Assembly: GCA_904384205.1 (NCBI GenBank)
Contig: CAJFJY010000007.1
Span: forward strand, 1-33,407
Source of the DNA: an uncultured Clostridia bacterium
Lineage (GTDB): Bacteria; Bacillota; Clostridia; TANB77; CAG-508
Direction: 5' to 3'
DNA length: 33,407 nt
Part shown: positions 16,845-26,318 of the stretch, one piece after another
Position numbering within the stretch: position 1 is the stretch's first letter
Layout: every line of letters begins with the position of its first letter
Made by a program: the position numbers and the translations under genes
Notes under the pieces: generated by a model
Databases searched by the model: none
The model's input: the letters and a program-made list of their open reading frames with translations, nothing else
What the model was told of the DNA's origin: nothing

Positions 16845-18488
16845 ATGAAAATTACATTTTTAGGAGCCACAAGAACTGTTACAGGTTCAAATTATTTAGT
16901 AGAAGCAGCTGGAAAGAAATTTCTAGTAGATTGCGGATTATGGCAAGGAAAAGCAGAACTTGAAGAAGAAAATTATAGTGAATTTGAATTCAATCCACAA
17001 GAAATTGACTTCATGTTATTAACACATGCACATATAGATCATTCAGGAAGGATACCAAAACTATATAAAGAAGGATATAGAAATAAAATATATGCACAAA
17101 AAGCAACAAAAGATTTGTGTGCAATAATGTTACCAGATAGTGGACATATACAAGAACAAGAAAGTGAATGGAAAAATAGAAAAAGAATAAGAAAAGGTGA
17201 GAAACCAAGAGAGCCAATATATACAGCAGAAGAAGCAACAAAATGTTTAGAAATATTTGAACCAGTAAAATATGATGAAATAATAGAGATAACACCAGAA
17301 ATACATGTAAGATTCAATGATGCAGGTCATATGTTAGGTTCTAGCATAATAGAGGTATGGGCAAAAGAAAATGGAAAAGAAACAAAAGCGGTATTTTCAG
17401 GAGACTTAGGAAATAATGATATACCATTATTAAATGAACCAACAATGATAGAAGAAACAGATTATCTAGTAATGGAATCAACATATGGAAGCAGACTACA
17501 TATGCGCAATGATGATAAAGCAGAAATATTCCTAGATGTTGTATCAGAAACAATAGATAATGGAGGAACAGTAGTAATACCATCATTTGCAGTTGGTAGA
17601 ACACAAGAAATATTATATGAAATAGACAAATTAAAAGACATAAGAAAAGACGAAGAATTTAGAAAAAAATATAAAACATTAATGAAAACGCCAGTATATG
17701 TAGATAGTCCACTTGCAATATCAGCAACAGAAGTATTTAAACAAAACATGGATTTATTTGATGATGAAACACAAGCAGAAATATCAAAAGGTGAGAATCC
17801 ACTTGAATTTCCAGGGCTTAAATTTACGATGACAACAGAAGAATCAAAAGCACTAAATGAAGATGATACACCAAGCATAATAATATCAGCAAGTGGAATG
17901 TGTGATGTAGGAAGAATTAAACATCACTTAAAACATAACTTGTGGAACCCAAAAAGCACCATATTATTTGTAGGATATCAAGCTCCAGGAACATTAGGGT
18001 ATAACATAGTAAATGGAGCAAAAACAGTAAAAATTTTTGGAGAAGAAATAGCTGTAAATGCAAGAGTAGAATATATAGAAGGATATTCAGGACATGCTGA
18101 TCAAGAAGGATTAATGCATTTTGTAAATTCATTTACTAAAAAACCAAAACATATCTTTTTGGTACATGGGGAAGAAGAATCAGAAGACGTATTAAAAGAA
18201 AAAATCGAAGCAGAAACAAACTTACCAGTAACAATAGCAAGCTTTGGAGAGACATATGATCTAGAAGACACTGTAAATCTAACACATACAATAGAAAGAG
18301 AAATACCAGTAACTTTAAAAACAGAAGTAATATCAAGACTTGAAAAATTAAAAGAAGAAATGAAAGATATGGAAGTATCAGTAAGAGAAGATATTAATGA
18401 TGCTAACTTAAGAGATGAAGACATCTTTAGAATAAACGAAAAGATAAAAGATTTAGAGAAACAGATATTAAATGTAATAGAAGGATAA
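16845..18488 (+). CDS. Beta-CASP metallo-beta-lactamase RNase-like protein
   Basis: Members of this family are zinc-dependent nucleases that act on RNA (CPSF-73/TTHA0252 group). The chosen start, ATG 16845, stands 6 bases after AGGAGG and gives 547 aa; an upstream TTG at 16830 overlaps that site and is unlikely. The metal motif THAHIDHSG is at 60-68, followed by FNDAGHMLGS, FSGDLG and VMESTYGSR. The beta-CASP insert and SASGMCDVGRIKHHL follow, then GYSGHAD and the KHIFLVHGEEE motif. A C-terminal helical extension (about 480-547) may aid dimer formation. Its RNA target is unknown. Confidence 0.92.
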   Translation: MKITFLGATRTVTGSNYLVEAAGKKFLVDCGLWQGKAELEEENYSEFEFNPQEIDFMLLTHAHIDHSGRIPKLYKEGYRNKIYAQKATKDLCAIMLPDSGHIQEQESEWKNRKRIRKGEKPREPIYTAEEATKCLEIFEPVKYDEIIEITPEIHVRFNDAGHMLGSSIIEVWAKENGKETKAVFSGDLGNNDIPLLNEPTMIEETDYLVMESTYGSRLHMRNDDKAEIFLDVVSETIDNGGTVVIPSFAVGRTQEILYEIDKLKDIRKDEEFRKKYKTLMKTPVYVDSPLAISATEVFKQNMDLFDDETQAEISKGENPLEFPGLKFTMTTEESKALNEDDTPSIIISASGMCDVGRIKHHLKHNLWNPKSTILFVGYQAPGTLGYNIVNGAKTVKIFGEEIAVNARVEYIEGYSGHADQEGLMHFVNSFTKKPKHIFLVHGEEESEDVLKEKIEAETNLPVTIASFGETYDLEDTVNLTHTIEREIPVTLKTEVISRLEKLKEEMKDMEVSVREDINDANLRDEDIFRINEKIKDLEKQILNVIEG

Positions 18489-18490
18489 AA

Positions 18491-18524
18491 GTTTGAAAAA
18501 TAATTATTTAATTCTTTTCCAAAC
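18491..18524 (+). repeat. GTTTGAAAA...TTTTCCAAAC hairpin upstream of the GH15 gene
   Basis: This imperfect inverted repeat closely resembles the one at 3959-3992 before mutL, including the AATAATTATT centre and ATTCTTTT. It lies 27 bases before the GH15 start. It may end the previous transcript or be a shared element. Confidence 0.5.
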
Positions 18525-18551
18525 TAATTGCACAGCCAGAAAGGGGAAAAT

Positions 18552-20516
18552 ATGAGTAAATATTTAAACGAAGCTATAATAGGAAATAAAAATATGATAG
18601 CAACATATACAGGTAAGGGAGAACTATTAAGAATGTATTTCCCAACAAAAGACAGCAAGCAATACATAGACTTTTTCCATACAGGAGTAAAAATAAACAG
18701 TTCAGACTTAATATACTTACATGATGATATAAATAATACTTATTTGCAATATTATGACACAGATACAAATGTATTAAATACAGAAGTAACAAATACTTAC
18801 TTTAACTTAAAAATAGTACAAACAGATTACTGCTTAATAAATGAAAATGTATTAGCCAAAAAATACATATTCCTAAATGAAGGAAGTATAGATTTAGATG
18901 TAGAATTTTATATACATTCTCAATTATTATCAGATGAAAACAATATGACAAGCTGTAAATTAATAGATGGAGGAATCACACAATATGCACATGACTTCAC
19001 ATTCTCAACATTTGCCAAAGGAGCAAAAGTAAATAGACATCAAATAAATGATAGTATCAACAATATAAAAAGAGGAGAAATTTGGGATAAAGACTATATA
19101 GGAATGTCAAAAGATTCAAGTGTAAGTTATAAAATAGGAAAAATAAGTCCAAATGAAAAGAAGGAAATACAAATCTGTATATTAATAGATGAAAACAAAA
19201 ATATTTCAGAAATTGAAAATGAAATAGAAAGAATCAAAAAAATAGATTTTGAAAAAGAGTATTTGAACACAAAATCATATTGGAGAAAATATTTAAAAAA
19301 ACATAATGGATTAAATTTAAAAGAAGCAAAAAATAGTTATGAAGAGCAGATATTAGAAATATATAAAAGAACAATACTATTATTTCCATTATTAACAAAT
19401 GCAGAAACAGGAGGAGTAATAGCCTCACCAGAAATAGACGAAGAAAGAACACAATGTGGAAGATATGCATATTGTTGGCCAAGAGATGCCGTATTTATAA
19501 CAAAAGCAATGGATATCTTAAACATGAATAAAGAATCAGAAAAATTCTATAAAGTATTCTGTAAAAAAACACAAAGCAAAAATGGAATGTGGGAACAAAG
19601 ATTTTATACAGATGGAAAACTAGCACCATGTTGGGGTTATCAAGTAGACGAAACAGCAAGTGTAGTATTTGGAACATATCAACATTATGAAAATACAAAA
19701 AACGAAAAATTCTTAAAAGAAAACTTAAGTATGTGTGAAAAAGCAGTAGATTTTCTAAAAAGATATCTAAAAGATTGGCTAAACTTAGAAGGAAAAGAAG
19801 AAGCAGATAAAGATATAGTAAAAGAAGAATTAGAGCAAGAATATAATGATCCAACTAAAGGACATAAATATCATGTAAGCTATGACTTGTGGGAAATGTG
19901 TGAAGGAATACATCTATACTCATTAGCAAGTATATATGCAGCATTTGAAAGCCTACTAAAAATATATAAGTTACTTGGAAAAGATGTATCAGAATTTGAG
20001 AATAATAGACTAAAAGAAGAAAAAATAGAAAAAAATAAAAAAGAACTAGAAAAACTTTTGAGTGAAATCAAAAAATATATAAATGAGAACTTATATGATG
20101 AAAAAAAGAAATCATATGTAAGAAACCCAGAAGATAAAAAAATGGATGTAAGTATATTAGGAGCAGTATATCCATTCAATGTATTTAAAGCAAAAGAAAA
20201 GAAAATACAAAACACAGTAGAAAGAATAAATATGAGTTTAAGAACATATACAGGAGGATATCAAAGATTCGAATTTGATAATTATAGAAATGGAAATCCA
20301 TGGCCTATCGCAAACTTGTGGATGACATTATATTATTTAGAAGCAGGAGAAAAGAAAAAAGCAAAAGAAACATTTGATTTTGTAGTAAAAACATGTGGAA
20401 AACACTACTTCTTAGGAGAACAAGTAAATAATAGTACACTAAAACCAGATTGGGCATTAGGACTAGGCTGGTCACATGCAATGTTTATAATAGTATTAGA
20501 AAAATTATATGGTTAA
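18552..20516 (+). CDS. Glycoside hydrolase family 15 (glucoamylase-like)
   Basis: GH15 enzymes release glucose or related sugars from the ends of alpha-glucans or trehalose-like substrates. The start ATG 18552 follows AAAGGGG; a TTG at 18528 lies before that site and is rejected. The 654-aa protein has an N-terminal beta-sandwich (about 1-260) and an (alpha/alpha)6 barrel. Signatures are CGRYAYCWPRDA (about 300-311), WGYQVDETASVVFGTY, and GGYQRFEFDNYRNGNPWPIA (about 567-586), whose Glu should be catalytic. No signal peptide is present, so it acts inside the cell, plausibly on glycogen. The last residues KLYG lie in a 20-bp inverted repeat shared with the convergent pyrE-like gene. Confidence 0.92.
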   Translation: MSKYLNEAIIGNKNMIATYTGKGELLRMYFPTKDSKQYIDFFHTGVKINSSDLIYLHDDINNTYLQYYDTDTNVLNTEVTNTYFNLKIVQTDYCLINENVLAKKYIFLNEGSIDLDVEFYIHSQLLSDENNMTSCKLIDGGITQYAHDFTFSTFAKGAKVNRHQINDSINNIKRGEIWDKDYIGMSKDSSVSYKIGKISPNEKKEIQICILIDENKNISEIENEIERIKKIDFEKEYLNTKSYWRKYLKKHNGLNLKEAKNSYEEQILEIYKRTILLFPLLTNAETGGVIASPEIDEERTQCGRYAYCWPRDAVFITKAMDILNMNKESEKFYKVFCKKTQSKNGMWEQRFYTDGKLAPCWGYQVDETASVVFGTYQHYENTKNEKFLKENLSMCEKAVDFLKRYLKDWLNLEGKEEADKDIVKEELEQEYNDPTKGHKYHVSYDLWEMCEGIHLYSLASIYAAFESLLKIYKLLGKDVSEFENNRLKEEKIEKNKKELEKLLSEIKKYINENLYDEKKKSYVRNPEDKKMDVSILGAVYPFNVFKAKEKKIQNTVERINMSLRTYTGGYQRFEFDNYRNGNPWPIANLWMTLYYLEAGEKKKAKETFDFVVKTCGKHYFLGEQVNNSTLKPDWALGLGWSHAMFIIVLEKLYG

Positions 20517-20549
20517 TCGGTACATGTCCCCGATTAACCATATAATTTT
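20501..20549. repeat. 20-bp perfect palindrome spanning two convergent gene ends
   Basis: Arms 20501-20520 and 20530-20549 are perfectly complementary, with a 9-base loop. The core 20510-20540, read on the - strand, matches 29319-29349 with three differences and carries GGGGACATGTACC. Both genes therefore end in the same codons, Lys-Leu-Tyr-Gly-stop. It can also act as a shared transcription barrier, though it lacks a T-run. Confidence 0.75.
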
Positions 20550-21388
20550 CCATCCACTAATAATCTAGCTCTTTTAGCTGTTTTTTCATCAGAATGATAT
20601 AAAGCGTTTTCTAAAAAGTCAGGATGCTCTGTTAAAAATTGTTTCATTGTTTCGTCTGGATTTTCAAAGAATTTTTTTAGCATAGATAATTGATTTTCAT
20701 TGATTATATTATTTTTATAAGCTGTTTCAAATAAAGTATTATCTACATTTACTAAAGAGAATGATTTAACACCTTCAGCTTCTATTTTTTCTTTTCCACC
20801 TTGCATACGGTCAACAACTACGCAAGACCAACACATTTGACCTCCTATGTTTTTAATAGCAGGGATCCAAGCTCTAATGTAACTAGACGCAATTGTTATT
20901 AAATCTGCAATATGCAATACTTTTTTGTTTTCTATATTTGTCACTTTTTGAGTTCCTTCAAATTTACTATCACTTACAACAGTAGATAAATCTTTATAAA
21001 TAGAAATATGAGGTTTGTTTAATAAATAAGCAATTATATTTGAGAAAAACCAATCTCTTCTTTCACCGCCAGAAATATAATCAATTTCATCTACATTAAT
21101 ATGACTTTCAATATAATTTTTCATGGAATCTATTACATTATGATAGATAGAATTTTCTTCATATTGTTTTAATACTTTTTCAAATACTTTTCCTGGTAAA
21201 GTTAATTTATCAGATAGACATTCATCAATGAATGATAGAAGTTCAGTTGCTTCTTTTTCACTTCCATATACAAAATGAGTATTTATAAAATATGGACCTA
21301 TTTTACCAGATGTATACCAAAAAGGTTTATTTTCCTCACAAAATTTTACAGCTTTTGTTTCAAACAAATATGACATGATATCAGACAT
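20534..21388 (-). CDS. pyrE: Orotate phosphoribosyltransferase
   Basis: PyrE joins orotate to PRPP, the fifth step of UMP synthesis. The 284-aa product has YTSGKIGPYFINTHFVYG (about 25-42) and the conserved SGGERRDWFFSN (106-117), where PyrE-like enzymes have SGGxRRDW, then VLHIADLITIASSY in place of the usual PRPP loop. It is longer than the 200-220 aa bacterial norm, with helical extra parts at about 50-100 and 225-284. It is divergent from pyrB and read from its own promoter. Position beside the pyr cluster supports the call. AAGGAGG precedes the ATG. Confidence 0.82.
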   Translation of the reverse strand: MSDIMSYLFETKAVKFCEENKPFWYTSGKIGPYFINTHFVYGSEKEATELLSFIDECLSDKLTLPGKVFEKVLKQYEENSIYHNVIDSMKNYIESHINVDEIDYISGGERRDWFFSNIIAYLLNKPHISIYKDLSTVVSDSKFEGTQKVTNIENKKVLHIADLITIASSYIRAWIPAIKNIGGQMCWSCVVVDRMQGGKEKIEAEGVKSFSLVNVDNTLFETAYKNNIINENQLSMLKKFFENPDETMKQFLTEHPDFLENALYHSDEKTAKRARLLVDGKLYG

Positions 21389-21419
21389 AAAAATTCCTCC
21401 TTAAATTTTTTCTATAAAT

Positions 21420-21448
21420 ATAATAATATAAAGAGTAAAATTAGTCAA
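21420..21448 (-). promoter_or_regulatory. Promoter of the pyrE-like gene
   Basis: On the - strand, TTGACT (21448-21443) stands 17 bases before TATTAT (21425-21420). The start codon at 21388 follows about 30 bases on. It is back-to-back with the pyrB promoter, about 80 bases apart, with a GCACTT...AAGTGC hairpin between them (21461-21484). Confidence 0.6.
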
Positions 21449-21530
21449 TAATTGAAAAAAGCACTTAAAAAGATAGATAAAGTGCCAACAGTAAAGAATT
21501 TTTTAAATAATAAATTTTAGAAATTTTTAA

Positions 21531-21559
21531 TTGACTTTTAATAAAATTTTATATATAGT
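21531..21559 (+). promoter_or_regulatory. Promoter of the pyrBICFKD cluster
   Basis: TTGACT (21531-21536), a 17-base spacer and TATAGT (21554-21559) stand 30 bases before the pyrB ATG. The leader would be about 23 bases, too short for a PyrR-type attenuator, so any control must be at initiation or elsewhere. Confidence 0.65.
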
Positions 21560-21589
21560 AGAAAAAGAAAAAAATAAAGGAGGAAATAG

Positions 21590-22504
21590 ATGAAACATTT
21601 AATTGATATTAAAGATTTATCAACAGATGAAATTGACGAACTTATAACAGTTGCAAAAGATATTATAGCAAATAAAGAAAAATACTCAAAAAAATGTGAA
21701 AGAAAAAAGATAGCAACTTTGTTTTATGAACCAAGTACAAGAACAAGATTAAGTTTTGAAGCAGCAATGATGGAATTAGGAGGAAATGTATTAGGATTTT
21801 CTTCTGCAAATTCTAGTTCAGCAGCAAAAGGAGAAAGTGTAGCAGACACAGTAAGAGTAATTGGAGGATATGCAGACATTATTGCAATGAGACATCCAAA
21901 AGAAGGAGCACCATTAGTTGCAGCTATGAAATCAGAAGTACCAATAATTAATGCAGGCGATGGAGGACATAACCATCCAACACAAACATTAACAGATTTA
22001 TTAACTATTCAATGTGAAAAACACAGATTAAATGATTTAAAAATTGGAATCTGTGGTGATTTAAAATTCGGAAGAACAGTTCATTCATTAATAACAGCAA
22101 TGTCAAGATACAAAAATATTACATTCGTTTTAATTTCTCCAAAAGAGTTAAAAATACCAGATTATGTTAGAAAAGACATTTTAGAAAAGAATAATATAGA
22201 ATATGTAGAAACAAAAGATATGGAAGAATATATGCAAGATTTAGATATTTTATATATGACAAGAGTACAAAAAGAGAGATTTTTTAATGAAGATGATTAT
22301 ATCAGGTTAAAAGATTATTATATTCTAAACAAAGAAAAATTAGAAAAAGCAAAAGATGATTTATGCATTATGCATCCATTACCAAGAGTAAATGAAATAT
22401 CAACAGAAGTAGATGATGATAAAAGAGCTTGTTATTTTAAGCAAGCAAAATATGGAAAATATATCAGAATGGCTTTAATACTTAAACTTTTAAATATTAA
22501 ATAG
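21590..22504 (+). CDS. pyrB: Aspartate carbamoyltransferase catalytic subunit
   Basis: PyrB condenses carbamoyl phosphate with aspartate, the first committed step of pyrimidine synthesis. The 304-aa length is normal. The carbamoyl-phosphate loop [15 protein letters not shown] lies at about 46-60, then [33 protein letters not shown] (about 125-141) and [18 protein letters not shown] precedes the ATG. The regulatory chain gene pyrI follows 13 bases later, so the enzyme is probably the allosteric class B form. Confidence 0.97.
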   Translation: MKHLIDIKDLSTDEIDELITVAKDIIANKEKYSKKCERKKIATLFYEPSTRTRLSFEAAMMELGGNVLGFSSANSSSAAKGESVADTVRVIGGYADIIAMRHPKEGAPLVAAMKSEVPIINAGDGGHNHPTQTLTDLLTIQCEKHRLNDLKIGICGDLKFGRTVHSLITAMSRYKNITFVLISPKELKIPDYVRKDILEKNNIEYVETKDMEEYMQDLDILYMTRVQKERFFNEDDYIRLKDYYILNKEKLEKAKDDLCIMHPLPRVNEISTEVDDDKRACYFKQAKYGKYIRMALILKLLNIK

Positions 22505-22517
22505 AGGAGAAATGAAG

Positions 22518-22937
22518 ATGAATATTGATAGTATAAAAAACGGATTTGTAATAGATCATATAGAAGCAGGAAAAAGTTTTGAGATATATAATTACTTGAA
22601 TTTAGGAGATTTAGATACATCTGTTGCAATAATAAAAAATGCTAAAAGCAATAAAATGGGAAAAAAAGATATTATAAAAATAGATGAAAATACAAATATA
22701 AATTTAGATATATTAGGATATCTAGATCCAAATATAACAGTAAATAAAATTATAAATGGAGAAATTGTAGGTAAGTTTCATCCAGAGCTTCCAGAAAGGC
22801 TAGTAAACATTATAAAATGTAAAAACCCAAGATGTATTACATCAATTGAGCAAGAATTACCACATATATGTGAATTAACAGATAGAGAAAATGTAGTATA
22901 TAGATGTAAATATTGTGAAGAAAAGGTTAATAGATAA
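22518..22937 (+). CDS. pyrI: Aspartate carbamoyltransferase regulatory subunit
   Basis: PyrI binds nucleotides and sets PyrB activity. The protein has NGFVIDHIEAGKSFEIYNYL at the start, as in other PyrI, and a C-terminal zinc domain with four cysteines in C-x4-C (CKNPRC) and C-x2-C (CKYC) pairs; the length is 139 aa. Two ATGs are possible; 22518 is 8 bases after GAGGAG, while 22512 is only 2 bases after, so 22518 is preferred. The allosteric partner of PyrB is thus present. Confidence 0.94.
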   Translation: MNIDSIKNGFVIDHIEAGKSFEIYNYLNLGDLDTSVAIIKNAKSNKMGKKDIIKIDENTNINLDILGYLDPNITVNKIINGEIVGKFHPELPERLVNIIKCKNPRCITSIEQELPHICELTDRENVVYRCKYCEEKVNR

Positions 22938-23032
22938 TAATTTTTTATAAAAAATTAAACTTTATGATACAACAGTATTAAGGAAATTTTAATCTAATAT
23001 ATAAAAATAATTTGAAGAAAGGTAAGAGAGAT

Positions 23033-24313
23033 ATGAAATTATTATTAAAAAATGGAAAGGTAATTGATTATAAAAATGATATAGATGAAAAATATGATAT
23101 ACTAATAGAAAATGACAAAATACTCAAAGTCGAAAAAGAAATAGAAGAAAAAGTAGACAAGGAAATAGATTGCACTGAATTATATATAATACCAGGAATG
23201 ATAGATATGCATTGCCATTTAAGAGAGCCAGGAGGAGAACATAAAGAAACAATTGAAACAGGTTCAAAAAGTGCAGTAGCAGGAGGATTTACTACAATAT
23301 GCCCAATGCCAAACACAAAACCAACACCAGATAATGTAGAAACATTACAAAAAATTATACAAGAAGCTAAGAGAGTAAACTTGTGTAATATTTTACCATA
23401 TGCATCTGTAAGTAAAGGAGAAAAGGGAGAAGAATTAGTAAACTTTGAAGAATTAAAAAAGGCAGGAGCAATAGCATTTTCAGATGATGGAATGCCAGTT
23501 GTAAATAGTAGAATGATGAGAGAAGCAATGATTGAAGTTGATAAATTAGGAACATTTGTAGCATCACATTGTGAAGAAAAATCTGTATCTGCAGGTGCAA
23601 TTAATGCAGGAAGAGTAGCAGAAGAATTAGGTGTACAAGGAGTATTGCCAGAAGCAGAAGAGATAATGGCAGCAAGAGAAATAGTAATTTCTGAAACAAA
23701 TAATGTAAGGGGACATATATGCCATATTAGTACAAAAACAACTAAAGACATGATAAGAGATGCTAAAAAAAGAGATGTGAAAATTACTTGTGAGACATGT
23801 CCACACTATTTCACATTTACAGTTGGTGAAGTGCTAAAATCAGGAAGTAATGCAAAAATGAATCCACCATTAAGAGAAGAAAAAGATAGACAAGCAATTA
23901 TCCAAGGTTTAGAGGAGGGGACAATTGATTGCATCGTAACAGACCATGCACCACATACAGAAACAGAAAAAAATGTAGAATTATCAAAAGCACCAAATGG
24001 AATAATTGGATTTGAAACAGCACTTTCAGCAGAAATCATGAATTTAGTAGAACCAGGACATATTAGTTATTTAGATTTAGTAAGACTTACATCATATACG
24101 CCATCTAAATTATTACATATTGATAAAGAAAGAGGATGTATAGAAGTAGGAAAGAAGGCTGATATTACAATATTCAACCCAAAAGAAGAATATGTTTATA
24201 CAAAAGAAATGATTGTTTCAAAATCAAAAAATAGTCCATTTATAGGAAAGAAATTAAAAGGAAAAGTAAAATATACGATAGTAAATGGAAGAATTGCATA
24301 TAAGGATAAATAA
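23033..24313 (+). CDS. pyrC: Dihydroorotase
   Basis: PyrC closes carbamoyl aspartate to dihydroorotate with zinc in the active site. The 426-aa protein is class I (long). It shows MIDMHCHLREPG (56-67) with the metal-binding HxH, SDDGMPV, ASHCEE, HICHIST, and VTDHAPHTETEK (about 302-313). ATG 23033 is chosen because AAAGG lies shortly upstream; a TTG at 23012 is in frame but without support. It lies in the pyr operon 95 bases after pyrI. Confidence 0.96.
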   Translation: MKLLLKNGKVIDYKNDIDEKYDILIENDKILKVEKEIEEKVDKEIDCTELYIIPGMIDMHCHLREPGGEHKETIETGSKSAVAGGFTTICPMPNTKPTPDNVETLQKIIQEAKRVNLCNILPYASVSKGEKGEELVNFEELKKAGAIAFSDDGMPVVNSRMMREAMIEVDKLGTFVASHCEEKSVSAGAINAGRVAEELGVQGVLPEAEEIMAAREIVISETNNVRGHICHISTKTTKDMIRDAKKRDVKITCETCPHYFTFTVGEVLKSGSNAKMNPPLREEKDRQAIIQGLEEGTIDCIVTDHAPHTETEKNVELSKAPNGIIGFETALSAEIMNLVEPGHISYLDLVRLTSYTPSKLLHIDKERGCIEVGKKADITIFNPKEEYVYTKEMIVSKSKNSPFIGKKLKGKVKYTIVNGRIAYKDK

Positions 24314-24424
24314 AACTTGAAATTCACAGTTTATTATTAAAGTAAAATTAAAAAATATTAATTTTACCTAATAGTAATTGCAACCGTAAACAACAAAAAA
24401 ATAGAAACGAAAGGACTGAAGAAA

Positions 24425-25351
24425 ATGGCTAATATGATGGATAGACTAATTGATAAAATCAAAGAAACAAATAACCCAACAGTTATAGGTATAGACCCTA
24501 AATATGATATGATTCCAGAATGTATTAAAAATAAATATGAACAAAATATGGAAGGTGTAGCAAAAGCGATTGAAGAATTTAATAAAGCATTAATAGATGC
24601 AACTTTTGATATCATACCAGCTGTTAAAATAAATATTGCATTTTACGAAATGTATGGATTAGAAGGAATAAAAGTATTTGAAGAAACTTACAAATATGCA
24701 AAAGAAAAAGGAATGCTAGTTATGGCAGATATTAAAAGAGGAGATATTGGAAGTACAAGTAAGGCTTATTCAAATGCTTTTTTAGGAAGAACACAGATAG
24801 GAGAAAAAGAAGAAAAAATATATGATGTAGACTTTGTAACCCTAAATCCATATATGGGAATTGATAGTGTAAAACCATTTATAGAAGATTGCAAAAAATA
24901 TAATAAAGGCGCATTTATAATAGTAAAGACTTCAAACCCATCATCAGGAGACCTGCAAGATTTAAAATTAGAAAATGGAGAAGAAGTATACACAAGAGTT
25001 GCAAAACTTGTGGAAGAATGGGGAGAAGATTTAAGAGGAAAATACGGATATAGCAGTATTTCTGCAGTTGTGGGAGCAACTTATCCAAAACAATTGAAAG
25101 ATTTAAGAAAAACAGCACCACATACTTTTTTCTTAATTCCAGGATATGGTGCACAAGGTGGAAAGGCAGAAGATATTGCATTAGGGTTTGATTCTAATGG
25201 AATAGGTGGAATTGTTAATAGTTCTAGAGGTTTAATGTGTGCATATAAATCTGATTTGTGGAAAGATAAATATACAGAAGAAAGATTTGCAGAAGCAACA
25301 AGGCAAGAGGCAATAAGGATGAAAAATGAACTAAATAATGCAATTTCTTGA
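24425..25351 (+). CDS. pyrF: Orotidine 5'-phosphate decarboxylase, type 2
   Basis: PyrF makes UMP from OMP. The 308-aa length marks the longer type 2 subfamily. The catalytic tetrad region MADIKRGDIGSTSKAYSNAFLG lies at about 100-121, with VIGIDPKYDMIP near the start and LIPGYGAQGGKAED towards the end. AAAGGA precedes the ATG. The last codons lie in a 12-bp inverted repeat that may end part of the transcript before pyrK. Confidence 0.95.
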   Translation: MANMMDRLIDKIKETNNPTVIGIDPKYDMIPECIKNKYEQNMEGVAKAIEEFNKALIDATFDIIPAVKINIAFYEMYGLEGIKVFEETYKYAKEKGMLVMADIKRGDIGSTSKAYSNAFLGRTQIGEKEEKIYDVDFVTLNPYMGIDSVKPFIEDCKKYNKGAFIIVKTSNPSSGDLQDLKLENGEEVYTRVAKLVEEWGEDLRGKYGYSSISAVVGATYPKQLKDLRKTAPHTFFLIPGYGAQGGKAEDIALGFDSNGIGGIVNSSRGLMCAYKSDLWKDKYTEERFAEATRQEAIRMKNELNNAIS

Positions 25352-25379
25352 TTTATGAAATTTTATAATCAAGAAATTG
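25341..25379 (+). terminator. Hairpin at the end of pyrF
   Basis: CAATTTCTTGAT (25341-25352) pairs perfectly with ATCAAGAAATTG (25368-25379). The stem includes the pyrF stop codon. There is no T-run after it, so it may block or stabilise RNA ends rather than terminate strongly. Confidence 0.4.
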
Positions 25380-25397
25380 AAAAACAAAATTGCTCCC

Positions 25398-25431
25398 GAA
25401 TTTAATAATTTATTAATAAATTATTAAATTC
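25398..25431. repeat. 34-bp perfect AT palindrome
   Basis: The segment from GAATTTAATAATT to AATTATTAAATTC equals its own reverse complement over all 34 bases, with TTAATA/TATTAA-type symmetry at the centre. It is flanked by CTCCC on the left and TCGCAC on the right. It lies between pyrF and pyrK. It could be a binding site, a cruciform or the footprint of a mobile palindrome. Confidence 0.6.
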
Positions 25432-25486
25432 TCGCACTATTTGAGTATTCAATGTATGAAAATGCTATAAAAAAGGAGGAGAAAAA

Positions 25487-26278
25487 ATGCCAAAACAAGT
25501 ATTAGCTAAATTAGAGAAAAAGGAAGAGATTATAAAAGATGTATATAAATTCAGCGTAAAAGCAAATGAAATTGTAGAAGACTCAAAACCAGGAAATTTT
25601 ATAGAAATAAGAGTAACAGACCAAGTAGAACCATTTTTAAGAAGACCAATAAGTATATATAATTTAGACAAAGAAAATGGAATATTAGAATTTATATTTC
25701 AAGTAAAAGGAAAAGGAACAGAATTACTATCAAGAAAAGAAATAGGAGAAAAAATAGATATCATAGGACCATTAGGTCATGGAACATTCAAATTTGATAA
25801 ATTCAAAAAGATAGCAGTAATAGGAGGAGGAATAGGAATATTCCCATTGTATGAACTTAGCAAAGAAGCAAAAGAAAATCAAAAAAAAGTAAATTGTTAT
25901 TTAGGATTCAGAAACAAAGATTTTGTAATGTTAGAAAAAGAATTTGAAAATGTAACAGATAAACTAGTAATTACAACAGATGATGGAAGTTATAAAAATA
26001 AAGGTTTTGCAATTGACTATTTAAAAGAAGATATGGAAAAAGAAAAATATGATTGTATTTATGCATGTGGACCACTTCCAATGTTAAAAGCAGTACAAAA
26101 ATATGCAATTGAAAATAATATAGAATGTCAATTATCATTAGAAGAAAAAATGGGATGTGGCTTAGGTGTGTGTTTGGGATGTGCAGTAAAAACAGCTAGA
26201 AGTCCAAAAGATGCACCTGAATATTTTCATGTTTGCAAAGGTGGTCCAGTATTCAACGCAAGAGATGTAGAGATCTAA
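25487..26278 (+). CDS. pyrK: Dihydroorotate dehydrogenase electron-transfer subunit
   Basis: PyrK carries FAD and a [2Fe-2S] cluster and passes electrons from dihydroorotate to NAD. The 263-aa protein has the FAD motif RRPISIYNLD (about 49-58), the NAD-binding AVIGGGIGIFPLYEL (about 109-123), CGPLPMLKAV, and the cluster cysteines in GCGLGVCLGCAVK plus the later HVCKGGPVF. AAGGAGG precedes the ATG. pyrD follows directly, so the pair forms the class 1B enzyme. Confidence 0.96.
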   Translation: MPKQVLAKLEKKEEIIKDVYKFSVKANEIVEDSKPGNFIEIRVTDQVEPFLRRPISIYNLDKENGILEFIFQVKGKGTELLSRKEIGEKIDIIGPLGHGTFKFDKFKKIAVIGGGIGIFPLYELSKEAKENQKKVNCYLGFRNKDFVMLEKEFENVTDKLVITTDDGSYKNKGFAIDYLKEDMEKEKYDCIYACGPLPMLKAVQKYAIENNIECQLSLEEKMGCGLGVCLGCAVKTARSPKDAPEYFHVCKGGPVFNARDVEI

Positions 26279-26318
26279 ATATATAATTTAAAAATAAAAA
26301 CAGAAAGGAATGAAATTT

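Noticed and set aside
18528..18551. TTG start for the GH15 gene
   Set aside because: The ribosome binding site AAAGGGG lies inside that extension and serves ATG 18552.
21560..21589. PyrR-type attenuator before pyrB
   Set aside because: The leader from the predicted promoter is only about 23 bases, with no room for anti-terminator and terminator stems.
23012..23032. TTG start for pyrC
   Set aside because: AAAGG lies inside the extension, and the dihydroorotase fold begins at MKLLLKNGKVID.
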